This document shows, piece after piece, positions 25,051-37,114 of a stretch of DNA of 45,343 nucleotides. The stretch spans positions 78,955 through 124,297 of the forward strand of contig VHZZ01000305.1 of assembly GCA_009801015.1 (NCBI GenBank), written 5' to 3'. The position numbers were made by a program, and so were the translations under genes. This DNA is from Silene noctiflora. Taxonomy: Eukaryota > Streptophyta > Magnoliopsida > Caryophyllales > Caryophyllaceae. Each line of letters begins with the position of its first letter. Positions within the stretch are counted from its first letter, which is position 1. Below the pieces are notes generated by a model, which did no database searches, was not told the DNA's origin, and saw only the letters and a list, made by a program, of their open reading frames with translations.

Positions 25051-25310
25051 CCTTAGAAGTGGAAAAACCGTCTTATACAAATAGGCAACAAATTTTTACC
25101 CCTATATAATCTATCTTTGTCATATACTATATGGTCTATTAGTAGTCTTTATTCTTGGATAGTGTCCCAATAATATTTGAATTAGTAGTCCAAGGACCAC
25201 CCCTTAGTAGTCTTTATTCTTGTTCCATGCATATAAATAGGGACATCATTTCATGAGAAAAATAACAATTGAAAAAATACAAAAGGATAAAAACAAAATA
25301 AAAATAAAAA

Positions 25311-26085
25311 ATGCATGGTTAAGACAATAGGACACTTGTAAAATTGACAATTATGTAACAATCATTATTATATACAAATCCAAAAATTTAAATGGTTTTG
25401 TCTTACTTTTACGGTAAATTCCTGTTTCAGACAGACTATTTCCGGCTCAAATTAAGACGATCAAATGGACCATTTTATAATAAAAAGTAAATATTTTCTG
25501 ATAAAATGTTATGATTAGTTTTTTATTAAAAAATGACAATTTTATTGATAACATTTTAATAATTAAATGATTATTTTTTATTAAACTATATTGACATTTT
25601 TTTATTTAAGACATATATATCCGATTTAAGTTAAAAGCGGTCATATACTACTCATATACCATCCCAAAAGGAAGAAAACAAATGCATGGTTAAGACAATA
25701 TGACACTTATACAATAAACAATTATGTAACAATCACTATTATATACAAATCCAAAAATTTAAATGGTTTTGTCTTATTTTACCGTAAATTCTTATTTCAG
25801 ACAGATTATTTCCAGCTCAAATTAAGACAATCAAATATGACCATTTTATAATGAAAAGTAAATATTTTCTGATAAAATGTTATCATTAGTTTTTTTATTA
25901 AAAAATGACACTTTTATTGATAACATTTTTTGGTCTTAAGACATATATATCCGATTTAAGTTAAAAGCGGTCATATACCATCCCAAAAGGAAGAAAACAA
26001 ATGCATGGTTAAGACAATATGACAATTATGTAACAATCACTATTATATATAAATCCAAAAATTTAAATTGTTTTGTCTTACACAT
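25311..26085. repeat. Tandem repeat, period 371 then 319 bp, about 2.2 copies
   Basis: Units start with ATGCATGGTTAAGACAATA at 25311, 25682 and 26001. Units 1 and 2 align along their length, sharing ACAAATCCAAAAATTTAAAT, TTTCAGACAGA and GATTTAAGTTAAAAGCGG. Unit 2 lacks about 50 bp present in unit 1. The third unit stops after about 85 bp. Non-coding. Confidence 0.85.
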
Positions 26086-26089
26086 TTGT

Positions 26090-28270
26090 ATATATGTTTC
26101 CAATTGATCATCCCACCTGGCCACCTATGACTTCTTTCGGATACGGAGTGGATATCAGATCAGTTTGAATTATCAGATTTTTTTGCTCAACCGTAGCTTC
26201 TACCCCCTATATTAATTTATTTGAATTTTGTTTAGTTTAGATTAAACTTTTGTATAGTTTAGGTTTTATTAAATTTAAGATGATTAATTTATTTTCTATA
26301 ACTAAAGTTTTGTTTGGGTTTGTGCTAATTAAGTTAGACGAGGATAGATGAAATAGGAATTTGGTATGAGTTTTATGTTTATATGTATTTCAATATTTGT
26401 TTGAATTACTCGGAATCGAGTTGAATAAAAACCAAATGATTTCCCAAACCTAAATATATACGAATTAAAAAGAATCAAATCGTCTAACCTGAACTAAAAG
26501 TAATTATTTTCTCATAAATAAACTCAAATTTTAGGTGATTTCCATTGATCTTTTATATATTAATGATATTATGAATTACTACATTCGAATTGGAACGTAT
26601 AAGATACATTTCAACTAAATTTTTCTTTACCGCAAACTCAAGAAAACTATGAATCAAAACTGAACTGTACAAAAATTGTCCAGACCTGAACCGTACCCGA
26701 ATCGAAATCGCACAAACTGATTAAGATGGCTAACTGAAATGAACTTATTCAAAAATAAACTGAAACCAAAGCTAAAGTCAACCCGATCCAAAATCGAACC
26801 AATTTAACTCGATCCAAAACCGAACCAAATAACCCGTTTACCATGTTTACTAAGTTGGAGTTCCTAAATGGGCTAAATCAGAGCCATTAGAATAGCCAAG
26901 TGGGCTTTATGGGCAGTACAGTTGAAAATTTGGGCCATTTTGACTTGCTTCATGACTAATTTGGATATTCGCGTCAGTCTCTTTCGAGGTGGATTGATAG
27001 TTAAGTATTTCACTTTTCGTACTCGTCCGAATGGTTGAGTCGAAATAAATTGGTAGTAAAACGGAAAATTAAAAGGGAAACGAACGATAATAAAATAAAA
27101 TAAAAACCATAAATTTCGGCCAATGGTAATTTCACAAGCCATAAACACCCTGTTATTATTGTGAGCTGTTGCGTTATTACCACCCTTAATTTATCTAGAC
27201 CCGCAAAGTGATCATATTTTTTATGGAGTTTTCCATTTCAATTTTTTTTTATATCAAAATAAAATGGAGTAAAATATTTAATTTGTTTTCTCTTTGATTA
27301 GTTTTCCATTTCAATTTTTTTATATCAAAATAAAATGGAGTGAAATATTAAATATTAATAAAGTGACGATTTAAATAATACCCTCAAAAATAAAATCTCT
27401 ACATATACGTTTTAAAAATAAAACAGATTAAGTACGTATTATCGATTTAAATAAATAGTAGTTATAGTACAAATTTTTGTTATTGTTTAGATTATCTATT
27501 ATCCACATCTATCTAATTGAGTAATACATGATCCATTTTAATTTTAGAACAGGTACATATTTCCGTTTTAAATAAGAATTTGTGTAACTCGATAGTTTGT
27601 TTGTTCAAGGACAAAAAAATCTTTTTGGTTTTGAGATATGTTTACTAAGTAGGGATTACACTCTCAATTATCTTAATTATTTTTTTTTTCTTTTTTAACG
27701 ATAATGTTTTTTTTTTTTTTTAATCAAAGGTTTATAATTTACCTCAATTTCGATCATAAGGCTCATCAAGTTTTACAATGTAAATGATAGTAAAAGGATC
27801 TAAAAAAAATATGTTCTCCTTTATGTCCTCATTTCTCGATTTCTTTTCCAATATACCGAATACAATTTTCCAATAATCTCGATCACTAAGCTAGGATAAT
27901 TAACAATCTAAACAAATTATAATAACACGCAAAGAGACATAATAAGTTTTTTTAATTTAAACATTTGTATAACATTATCATTAATTATTACGAGTACATA
28001 ATAATCGCACTTGAGAGCTAGTATATACAATTACTTCTCTAAAAATCTAATTTTATAAATTATCAATCTACATACCACATACGAGTAAATCTTACAATTA
28101 TGCCGTGAATTAAGAGAAAATCAAACAAAAATTTTATCTCATCACTTAATTAAATTCCTCATTTTTTGCACAAACTCTTGTTTAAAACAGGCATGATGAT
28201 TACCGGAGAATTGAACCCTAAGTACCTAACCGGCATGCGTGGTTATTTGCCGGTTTAAGAGAGACCAACT
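26090..28270. other. Intergenic between LRR-RLK and DUF1442 gene 1
   Basis: No gene supported. 26640-26840 is rich in GAACCAAA/CCGATCC words, probably an old MITE. A 72-bp unit (TTTTCCATTTCAATTTTTT then TATCAAAATAAAATGGAGT) is repeated at about 27230 and 27302 and matches the interior of the Helitron at 33238, so it is likely Helitron debris. Long T runs lie at 27680-27722. Confidence 0.45.
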
Positions 28271-28277
28271 GATCGAT

Positions 28278-29740
28278 TCACTTGATATTAGGGCACCTAA
28301 CCCTAAAAACATGCTCTTCTCCTGTATGCTCATCTACTTTAACAACCCAATGACCCTTCTTCCCAATACTATCCTTCCTCTGAACCGGGTTCGCAATCCG
28401 GGTCACCAATAATCCGTCTCCAATGGGCAATAACTGGGTCCTCAACCCGGAACATTCCCATGATTTCGTCGAAAATGCATTACACCTTAAGACAATAGCA
28501 CCCTTACAATTAGCATTACATTGCATTTCTCTAAGCAATTCTTGATGATTTTCAAGCTCACAATCATTTAACACAAAATCGACATTTTGGTAATTTTCGC
28601 GAATTAGTCTCTTTGTATCTCCTAATACAAACTCAATGGAGTCATTCGCGTCCTGATTAAGGGCTTGTTTGGTTGACTGTAAATGGTTAAAATCGCGATA
28701 TATGCAAATGACACGACCATTTGTTTGGCTAGCCGCGGCTAGTAGGGCTAGTAGAGTTGAAAACGTTGTGGTTCCGCCACATGCGACTAGTATAAGCTTT
28801 GCATTGTTTCCTGCTGCTATTGCTGATATGAATTCTAATGTGTCTGGCTCTTTGTTGAGTCTCTTAATCCCCTGCATCAAAATCAAATTGAAATTAGTAC
28901 ATATAAATGTCGAAATTTACGATTGGCATTTCTCATTGTGACGGACCCAAAACGTGACCATTTTAATGAGAAAATGTGAAAATTGGTGGTTATATTTTAT
29001 CTTAAAGTGATAACATTTGTACCGTCACAATTTGTGACCGGCACAAGCAAGACCAACTGATTTACGATATGGAATATATATATACACACACACACCCGAT
29101 TTTCACAAATTCTTATATGAGGAGAAAAAAAAACATACATCGGATGTACTACCTCGTATTTTATTTGTTTTTGAGCATATATGTATTTTTTATGAGCTTA
29201 TTACCTCAAACTTTATTTGTTTTTATCATATGTGTATGTTTTTTGAGTTTATAAAAGTTTTTATGTTAAATTTTAATTTTTTTCTTATCAAAACTCAAAT
29301 TTAACTAAGTTTATATGTAATATTTTTGAGTTTTATTGTAATTTTTTGAGCTAATTGTCTAAGTAAATGAACTCAGAAACTTTATAATAAAACTTATAAT
29401 TTTTTAAACAAAACTCAATTTTTTTATTATAATGCTAAAAAACTATAAAATTGGTGGTAGTACATCGGATGTATAATCCACTTACTGATGTATGAGACTG
29501 ACAATAACATTTTTAAAACTTTAAAACTAAACAAATTCTTCTTTTAGAGGCTTAAAGTTTACAAGTGGTCTTCGTATATATGCCCTAAGGCAGACGTTAG
29601 AAAAACCGTTTTATTTAAAGTTTTCTGATACAAAACTACAAAAAATTATGTAAATATATGTAATGTCTTACCATTTTTAATGTTTTGAGGTAGGCTTTTG
29701 TTGCATTTTCAGCTGACCATTGTGAATATTTGCTCTCCAT
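28278..29740 (-). CDS. DUF1442 family protein, gene 1
   Basis: Plant protein of the DUF1442 family (Arabidopsis At2g45360 type), placed by fold in the SAM-dependent methyltransferase-like superfamily; no reaction is established. Exons 29740-29672 (23 codons, MESKYSQWSAENATKAYLKT then LKM) and 28871-28278 join in phase 0 through a GT-AG intron (29671-28872), giving 220 aa. Visible signatures are EFISAIAAGNNA (36-47), the hydrophobic strand-like KLILVACGG, a Rossmann-like FVLNDCELENHQE, GLRTQLLPIGDGLLVTRI and WVVKVDEHTGEEHVFRVR near the C-terminus. The first exon is too short to be found as an open frame alone; its motif WSAENATKAYL.TLK is shared with gene 2, which confirms it. Intron 1 carries a MITE (29134-29475). 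The upstream open frame MILMQ at 28886 is intronic. Confidence 0.92.
29134..29475. mobile_element. MITE with ACATCSGATGTACTACC inverted ends, copy 2
   Basis: The left end CATACATCGGATGTACTACC and the right end GGTAGTACATCGGATGTATA are inverted repeats with one mismatch in about 18 bp. The interior aligns with 18100-18446. It lies within the intron of DUF1442 gene 1. The superfamily is not clear from the ends. Confidence 0.75.
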
Positions 29741-29807
29741 TTTTTAGATGATGATTTTAATATTTTTCACTTGTATTTTTCTGTGCTTAGACCTCTAAAA
29801 TGTTGGT

Positions 29808-29818
29808 TATATATATAG
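29808..29818 (-). promoter_or_regulatory. TATA box of DUF1442 gene 1
   Basis: The minus strand reads CTATATATATAA about 70 bp upstream of the ATG, a suitable distance for a short leader of about 40 nt. Confidence 0.6.
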
Positions 29819-29829
29819 AGAACCAATAA

Positions 29830-30120
29830 AATAATTTTGTTTGAGAATCTAGTGACAGCCCAACTATGATTTTGTTGGTTTATTATTTATTTTGAGACAT
29901 TATTTATTGCAATATTTTTGTTGTGTAAAGATGATAAGGCAATTTTTATGTCATGGGCGATTAAAAGCGGGTTTGGATATGACATGGGACATGTCGATAT
30001 GGTTTCTTTGTCTGTGAACAAGCATGGTAGCGGGTTTGGACTGATTTTCAAGTTGATCCGTTGTTAAATTACGATTAGGCATTCCTTAACCGATTTTTTT
30101 TATCCCCGAATAAGTCAGGT
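29830..30120. other. Upstream flank of DUF1442 gene 1
   Basis: No gene seen. A word pair (GTGAACAAGCATGGTAGCGGGTTTGGACTGATTT at about 30017 and its looser match at about 30720) brackets the Helitron at 30124-30697, hinting that the Helitron sits in or beside a short duplication. Confidence 0.35.
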
Positions 30121-30123
30121 ATA

Positions 30124-30697
30124 TTAGTTTAGACCCGTGCATTATCAGTTTATATATATGCATGGTATTTAAAAGTTTAATATTTTTATAAAATTACTTA
30201 TATAATATTGGTACTTTATAATTGTTTACATTTGTCATCATTGTATTTTGTTTTGATAAATAAAAGCTAGAACTAAAAATTAGTTAAGAGAATTAAGTAT
30301 GAGTTGAAATATATTTTAATGAAAATATTTTTATAGCATAAAACTAATGAGTTTCAATTTGTATATTTTTTTTTCATTTTTTTTGTCACAAAAGTAATAA
30401 CAACGATTGTTTTTTACAGAATATGGGTCAACCCATCATCTAATAACAAGATCAATTTATAGTTTTATATCAATTTTATTTTATCTTAATTAAAATAATA
30501 TAGTTTAGAGTTTAGTGAAAACAATATAATTTGATAAAAAGATTAATATTAATGAAAATATAATAGATAAATTAAATTGTAATTGTTAGTTTCCTTATTT
30601 AGTGATTGAACATAATTATCATTAATTTCCTTTTTTGAGAATATGTTTTTTGGTGGGAAAATGATTGAAATCACCTATTCTTTTAGTAGATAGAGGA
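30124..30697 (-). mobile_element. Non-autonomous Helitron, TCCTCTATCTACTAAAAG family
   Basis: On the minus strand the 5' end is TCCTCTATCTACTAAAAGAA (right end), identical to the inner Helitron at 14134-14765. The 3' end (left) reads TTAG in place of CTAG next to TTTAGACCCGTGCA. No coding capacity. Confidence 0.75.
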
Positions 30698-31553
30698 TGT
30701 CAGTACATTTTTTTTCCCTTGAACAAGCGAGGTAGCGAGTTTGGATTGATTTGCAAGATGTTCATTCCTTTATTAATTTTTGATAATGTAGTACATATAT
30801 AGCAAGCAACCTTTTTCTATACTAAGCCAAATAAGGCAGATTTAATGGACGGGATAACCCATTAATAGTCTTAGTCTCCGAGTCTCAAATTATATATGAA
30901 CACCTCTATATTATTAGCATTATAAGCATCAAGTATCTAGGGTAGGCAAACAATGTTATTTTGTGATGTAACTTGTAATAATTGATTGAAAATGTGAAAT
31001 TCATTAGAAACTAATTTAAATTTGTTGGCATTCAACTATTGTTCTTATATGAGCTTGTCATGCATTAATATATTAAATTAATTAAAATTAATTAGGTTAG
31101 CTAATTAGATTTAGATTCTTATTTTAATTATTATTACATGCCACGATGAATTCTGACTTTGCACCATTTCCCCATGCAACTCAACTTCCCTTAATAGCTG
31201 TTATGTTCTTTGGACAAAATATTGTATTCAAATGTAATTATCAAAGACCAACATAGTATTAATTATTATTTATAATTTAATGTAGTAATAATTAATTAAT
31301 TAATTAAGAGCAAAAATATTTCATGAAAGGTGGCATGGCATGCTTGGCTCTTGCTTGCCAGATAGTCTTTCTTAAAATGGAAATATACTTTTTATAAATA
31401 AAACAGGTCAAATAAATATAATCACATTTATCTAGATGACTAGAATTTGACCCGTTGTAACTATAAAATGGGATATATTGTTAATGTGCGTCTCATTGTG
31501 ATTTCATCATCTTCTCGAAGTATAAATGTTAAGAAATAAGAAGGTTTAATTTA

Positions 31554-31948
31554 TGTGTTATTAACTCAAAGTTAAATACTTAGGAAATAAGAGGGCATTT
31601 TAGCAGCTAAATATTTAGGAATCTCAAAGTTAATCGCTGAGGGTGATAATTTATGTGTTATTAACTCAATCCGTAATACTTGGCAGATTCCTTGGGAAAT
31701 TTCTAGTATTATCAAAGANGTGAAATTAGATCTTCATTCTTTCGATGAAGTAATAGTTAAACATTGTTTTCGTGAAGCCAACAAAGTTGCTGACTTCATG
31801 GCTTCTATTGGACATTCATGTCCAACTCTTTCGAGGTGGTTTGAAAGCCGGTGGCTTCAACTTACCTCTCTCATCCGAAAGGATGAAATAGGTTGGTCCT
31901 ATTCCAGAGGATCAATCTAGTTTTTTTACCTTATAAAAAAAAAAAAAG
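31554..31948 (+). pseudogene. 5'-truncated LINE with RNase H-like domain remnant
   Basis: The readable frame (about 31582-31920) gives ILAAKYLGISKLIAEGDNL, CVINSIRNTWQIPWEISSII and FREANKVADFMASIGHS, the C-terminal half of the RNase H-like (RVT_3) domain typical of plant non-LTR retrotransposons. It then stops, with a poly-A tract at 31935-31947. It is flanked by the 14-bp duplication GAAGGTTTAATTTA (31540-31553 and 31949-31962), so the whole short insert is one target-primed, 5'-truncated insertion. One unresolved base lies at 31719. The first catalytic half of the domain is absent, so it is dead. Confidence 0.85.
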
Positions 31949-31964
31949 GAAGGTTTAATTTAAG

Positions 31965-32691
31965 TCATTTAACCTTAATGTATACCCACCGGCCACCCGG
32001 CGACTCGTATTAACATTAGTCATGACCTGACTAAATTATGTATGTCTTCCTTGTAAGTACACGTCGAGTGACAAAGAAATCATTTAGTAAAAACTCGCAA
32101 ACTAGTCATTTTTTTTCCTTTTCCTAGAAATTAAGAACATACAATCAAATTGAAATGTCGAAGTAACATAGATTGATATTCCTTGAATGAAGACCTTTGA
32201 ACCATACTCCTACATACATACATTTGAACCAATACCTTGTTACCTTATCTCATAGAGACATAATTGCATCAGCATGAACTGAGACCTGAAAGTGACTTCT
32301 GCATGCAATTTTTTGTTCTCCCATACTTCAGGCAATACTCGTCTACGGTCATTTGTTTACCTATTCCGTTTTAGATATCTTAATTATTTATTTACTTTTT
32401 CTATACTGGGAAGCCTTTTTTATACGTAATTTGATCATTCAATTGTACAACCAAAAATGTTCCCCTCGTTGATCTCAATGTTCTTTATGATAAAAATAAA
32501 GGTAAACAGATAACCGAAACAGATCGGATCGGATAGAGTATTTGATTAGCTTTGTTTGTTCTTTCTATCAATATCATATCCATGCTACTCCCATGCATCA
32601 TCTAGCTAGTACCATCTCCCTTGCCCTTGAAACATATCAAAATAATTTCTGACAAAATTATATCTTCATGCAAATAGGCCACTCCTACAAT

Positions 32692-32723
<32 letters not shown>

Positions 32724-33235
32724 CTTTATGATCATGCTAAAAATCATAAGCTTTTAAAGAATTTACCAGCTTCTAGCTACTTTCCCATAACATTATTTTC
32801 TACAATTTTAAAAAATCTAATTTATGTTGGCAGATTTGGTCTTTTGTTTGCCTCCTAAATACACCACATAGATCTGTTCTTAATTACTTTGCCTCCTTTT
32901 TTTCAATCTATATCTATTAATAAATTGTTGGTCTCATGGTTGATTATTTTCGTTATACTCCCTCTGTTCGAGTCAATTTCATACGTTTTTTTTATATGAG
33001 ATGTATTTTAATCAAACATATACAGCAGGGTATAAGTTTAGAATCACCCCGGTTTTTTCTATATGTTTATATTTTTCACTTATAATTAGTTTATGAAAAC
33101 ATCACTATTATTCGATCCATGTCGAAAGGCTACCTCTTATATATATATATATATAAGACGAATTTACCTATGTTTACTTGGTAATTTGAGCTTTAACCTT
33201 GAGTTTAAAATATATTCATTTATCAATTACTATTA
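31965..33235. other. Intergenic with microsatellite and Stowaway remnant
   Basis: No gene seen. An AAT microsatellite occupies 32694-32722. A Stowaway-like terminus (ACTCCCTCTGTTCGAGTCAATTTC) starts at about 32957 without a right partner. A TA microsatellite lies at 33139-33155. Confidence 0.5.
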
Positions 33236-33237
33236 AA

Positions 33238-33795
33238 CTAGTGTAAATCTCGCGCCACTACACGGTATATATAGAATTTTATTTTTTTAAGGTATTATTT
33301 AAATCGATACCTTATTAATATTTACTATTTCACTCCATTTTATTTTGATATTAAAAAAATTGAAATGGAAAACTAATTAAAGAGAATTGAATAAAGTTAT
33401 GAAATGTGTATTTTTATGAAAGTATTTTTTTTTACCATAAAACTACGAATTTCATTTATAATTTTCACCAATTTTTAAAATAATTTTTTTTTTGTTATGA
33501 ACCTAATAGTAAGTATTTGTTAAGTTATTTTCTAAAGTAATTAATATTGCATTGTGAAGAATTTAGCAACATACAGTCTATAGTTTAATAACAATTTTAT
33601 TTTACTATAATGAAAAAAATTATAATTATGAATTTAATTAAAAAACTAGTTCATAATTATATAATTATAATAAGATTATATTTTAAGGAAAAGATATTAG
33701 TTTGTAAAAAGAAAGTTTTAATTATTTTCTTATTAAGTTGGATGCATTTTGGTGGGAAAACTAAGAGAATTTTTATTCTCTTAGTAGTAAGGGGG
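33238..33795 (-). mobile_element. Non-autonomous Helitron, TACTAAGAGAATAAAAA family
   Basis: Minus strand: 5' end TCCCCCTTACTACTAAGAG (right end, 33795), 3' end with a GGCGCGAGATTTACACTAG terminus (left end, 33238), flanked by A and T. It is a relative of 17283-17670. It makes an AT-rich 71-codon open frame that is not a gene. A 16-bp direct repeat (ATCAATTACTATTAAA) lies at 33222-33237 and 33811-33826. Confidence 0.8.
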
Positions 33796-33829
33796 ATTTG
33801 TACCAAAAAAATCAATTACTATTAAATAA

Positions 33830-35340
33830 GGGTGAGAAATGTAAGAAAATTAGTAATTGCCTAGTTTTACCCCTTGACTATGTTAGTACTGCAAATGTCA
33901 GCTAATATAGCTGGTAAAATTACGAGAGATGATACTCATGACGTGGATTCAATTCCCGACAATATATTAGTTGAATATGGTCCTTTAAAGTACTCAAATT
34001 GTACTTTAAATGTACATAGCCATAAAATAAAAACTCACATGCACTATGCAAGTGTGTAAATTGTAATTCATTGTATGATGGAATGAACAAGACAATGTAT
34101 GCAGAAGATAATGTCGAGACCCATTTTTAATTTGTTTCAATGAATTTGAAAAAGAAGATGAAATTCAAAAGGGAACAAATTATGGATGAAAATATTTTGG
34201 TTGGATAATGGATTTGTTATGTAATTCATTCCCAAGAAATACCATGTTCATCATTAGAAGATATTGTACACAAAAAAGCAAGATAACTTTTTTAAAAATA
34301 AATGCTCAAAATTGAATTATTTTTTAAATTAATAATTTTAGGTTAAATTGAAAGTATTTATCGCAAATATGTTCATATAGATCGGAGAAAAATTGTTACG
34401 TGATTCGAGGGTTTACCTTCGATTTTTTTTACTGTTTATGTGATAGGGAGCATAAATTAAAGGGGTAACCATGCTGGTTTGAGCTCGAATTTGGGTGTGT
34501 GTAGAACAGGCTCGGAAATTTGAGTTCCAACTTAGAATTCTCTAACCTTAAAAAGTTATTGACTCAAGTTAACTTAACATATATAATAAATCCTTTTAAA
34601 ATCAAATTAAAAATATAATAATAATAATAATAATATAAATATGTTTTAAAGTGAATGTAAACTTAAATACTTAACAAATATAATAAAAAAATATAATCAT
34701 ATGCTAAAATAACATATTAAGACCAAAATAATTGCAAATATTAAAATTAAATAATAATAAATAAATAAAACAAGTTTAAAGGAGTTTCTAATTAATCCAA
34801 GCTCTATACAGCTCGGAATTTGGCTCGGTTCGGTCAACCTCGACTCGAAATTGGTTAGATCGGCTTGGAATTAGTTTGACCGATTTCAAGCTTAGTTTTG
34901 ACAAGCTGGTTCAGATCATTATTGCCCAAACCCTAATTACATATGTATATCATCAATTCTACGCGATCCTAATTACGATAACTAATTTGATAACAAATTA
35001 ACCTAAAGCAATAAATAATTTAATTACCTAAAAACACTAATAAATAAATAATTTAATATATAATATCTAAATAATTGTGCCAAGCATCAAGACTTTTTTA
35101 GCTAACTGCTTTGAACAACAATAATTTGGTCATACGTGCACTCGTGCATCTCCCTGTATTTTAGATTCTTCACATTATTTTAAATAATTTATCCATTTTT
35201 TTAAAATAAATTTTGAACCATTATTTCTCTAATTTGGTGCAATTACTCCTAGTTGGCAAGCACATGAGCCTTTCTTATTAATATGTTAAAGTTAGGATAG
35301 ATGAGAAGACAAATACCAATAATAATTGCAACTTGTATCA
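33830..35340. other. Intergenic, no gene
   Basis: AT-rich. 34480-34920 has GCTCGGAAATT/CTCGGTTCGGTC-rich ends around an ATAATAATA-rich middle, probably an old MITE of the same style as 10895-11417. No coding region was supported. Confidence 0.4.
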
Positions 35341-35469
35341 ATTAATTCGATTATATCCGTCTTAAGAATAAAATGAGTCAAATAATATCCCACTTGTAAT
35401 TTTTTCGAGTTTTCTAAGTGGGTTAGTTCAGAAATTTTATGATATGATTTTTTAGAATAAAACTCGAAA

Positions 35470-35744
35470 TCTATACTATATAATTAAAAGGCTACNCGAA
35501 ATCCCTCAAAAATTGATAATTTTAACCCTTGAAAAGTAAACGAGGATTAAATCGGAAAAGAAATAAAGAGAGTTGACAATAGTCATAGTACAGAATACCG
35601 TGTTATTATGTTTAATTTTCATAATTTCCATCCTATTTTATCATTTGTCATGATTCCAATTAATTCGTGTTTATACAGGCAGTATTAACCAAAAGAGGGA
35701 AACTTATATAAGACCCGTAATTTTTTCACGGGTTTCAAAACTAG
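35470..35744 (+). mobile_element. Short Helitron inserted in an older MITE
   Basis: 5' end TCTATACTATATAATTAAAAGG after A. The 3' end has hairpin ACCCGT..ACGGGT followed by TTCAAAACTAG and T. At 275 bp it is compact and complete. The host sequence on both sides (AATAAAACTCGAAA / TTTTTATTAGAAACTC, then GTAGTACACCTGATT) resembles the MITE family at 18100 and 29134, so this is a transposon within a transposon. One unresolved base lies at 35496. Confidence 0.85.
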
Positions 35745-36151
35745 TTTTTATTAGAAACTCAAATTCTACACCACCAGTTGTAGTACACCTGATTTTATAA
35801 TCTATTAACTGAATTAATCGTGGGCATCTTACTTTTGATCTATTTACATATCTGATCCGTTTTAAGTATAAGATGAATACTTCCGTCTAAAACAAGAATT
35901 TACGTAATTTTAAGCACATGAAATCGAGTGATTTGATCGAAAAACTGGCAACCCATTTGTGTTCTGTATGTTACAGATCGCATTAAGCCTAATGATAATC
36001 ACAAATTAGTGATATTTTGTATAGATTAATTTGATTAATTAGATCAATGATCTAGATTTAATAAAAGTTTAGAGACAGATCTCCAAATTATTGCCAGAAC
36101 ATCCATCATTAGCAGCTCATCATGTCAGTTTACATGTTAATAGTACCAAAA

Positions 36152-36475
36152 CGGACACGGACACTGACACGGATAAGTGACACGGCATCCCATAAAATTT
36201 AGGACACGAGACACGTTATTTAAATTTAATAAAATCTATATTTATAGTTAAAATTAACATATCATTTTATTTTTGTAAATGTATTTGATATTAAATTTAA
36301 ATAATTAAAGCTAAAATTTGACTTTGAGTATAACTTATTCTCATTTCTCACTCAAACCCGTCTTCTAATCAATCTTTTTCAGTCTTTCGACATCTCATTC
36401 CTCATTTATTGGTATCCGACACATTTAGGCGTGTTCGGCGTGTGTCGTGTCCGACACGGTGCCGAACACGAAACG
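36152..36475. repeat. GACACG-rich repeat with inverted ends
   Basis: The left end contains GGACACGGACACTGACACGG and the right end CGTGTCGTGTCCGACACGGT-type words, which are largely inverted. The middle is AT-rich. It is about 320 bp and reads as a MITE-like element of a type common in plants; the superfamily was not determined. Confidence 0.55.
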
Positions 36476-36479
36476 GTTA

Positions 36480-37110
36480 ATTAGGAGGAGTGTCTGTGCT
36501 ACCTAGAATAGTACTCCGTACATATAAGTGACAAGTTGGAACAATGACTAGTAACGAAACAAGAGAAAGGAACGATCTTATCTGGAATAAATATTTATCA
36601 CGGTCCCAGGGATACACAACCGTTGGTCCGTCACAAGCCCTGGTGCAGGCGAAAGTGCACATGAAACTAGCCAAGAATTAATCAGACAATAGGCCTGGTA
36701 TGGAGATGAAAGTATACCTAACTCGTTATGGGGACGTGAATCCTGTTTAACCAACTAAGTTAGTAGACATCTGCGGCGTAATAGCAAGACGATTACTGCA
36801 GAACAGCAGGCCAGTAGCTAACCGATGCAATTTTTAGTAGAACTATCATTCCGGCTTACTTGAATACAACTTTGAGTGTTCTTAACATATTATTAGGGGA
36901 CATTTAAGGCTACATACATACGACGTCCCTACGCGTCTAAGACGACAAGTCCGATATATATACAAAAACTACTGCTACTGTAACTACATACAAGTTACAA
37001 TCTCCATTGGTCTTCAACAAAAACTACAAGTGAAAATTAATCACTTACGAAATGACCAAACGCGTACTAATTTGCATCCTAATCTTAATTAATTAGACAA
37101 TCTAATTAAT
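36480..37110. other. 3' flank of DUF1442 gene 2
   Basis: No gene seen. The part near 37110 is presumably the 3' UTR. Confidence 0.4.
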
Positions 37111-37114
37111 CACA

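Noticed and set aside
25311-26085. CRISPR-like array
   Set aside because: The units are over 300 bp, AT-rich and without spacers, and the genome is a plant's; this is an ordinary tandem duplication.
33610-33825. AT-rich 71-codon open frame, Lys/Ile-rich
   Set aside because: It lies inside a Helitron; the composition is that of AT-rich non-coding DNA.
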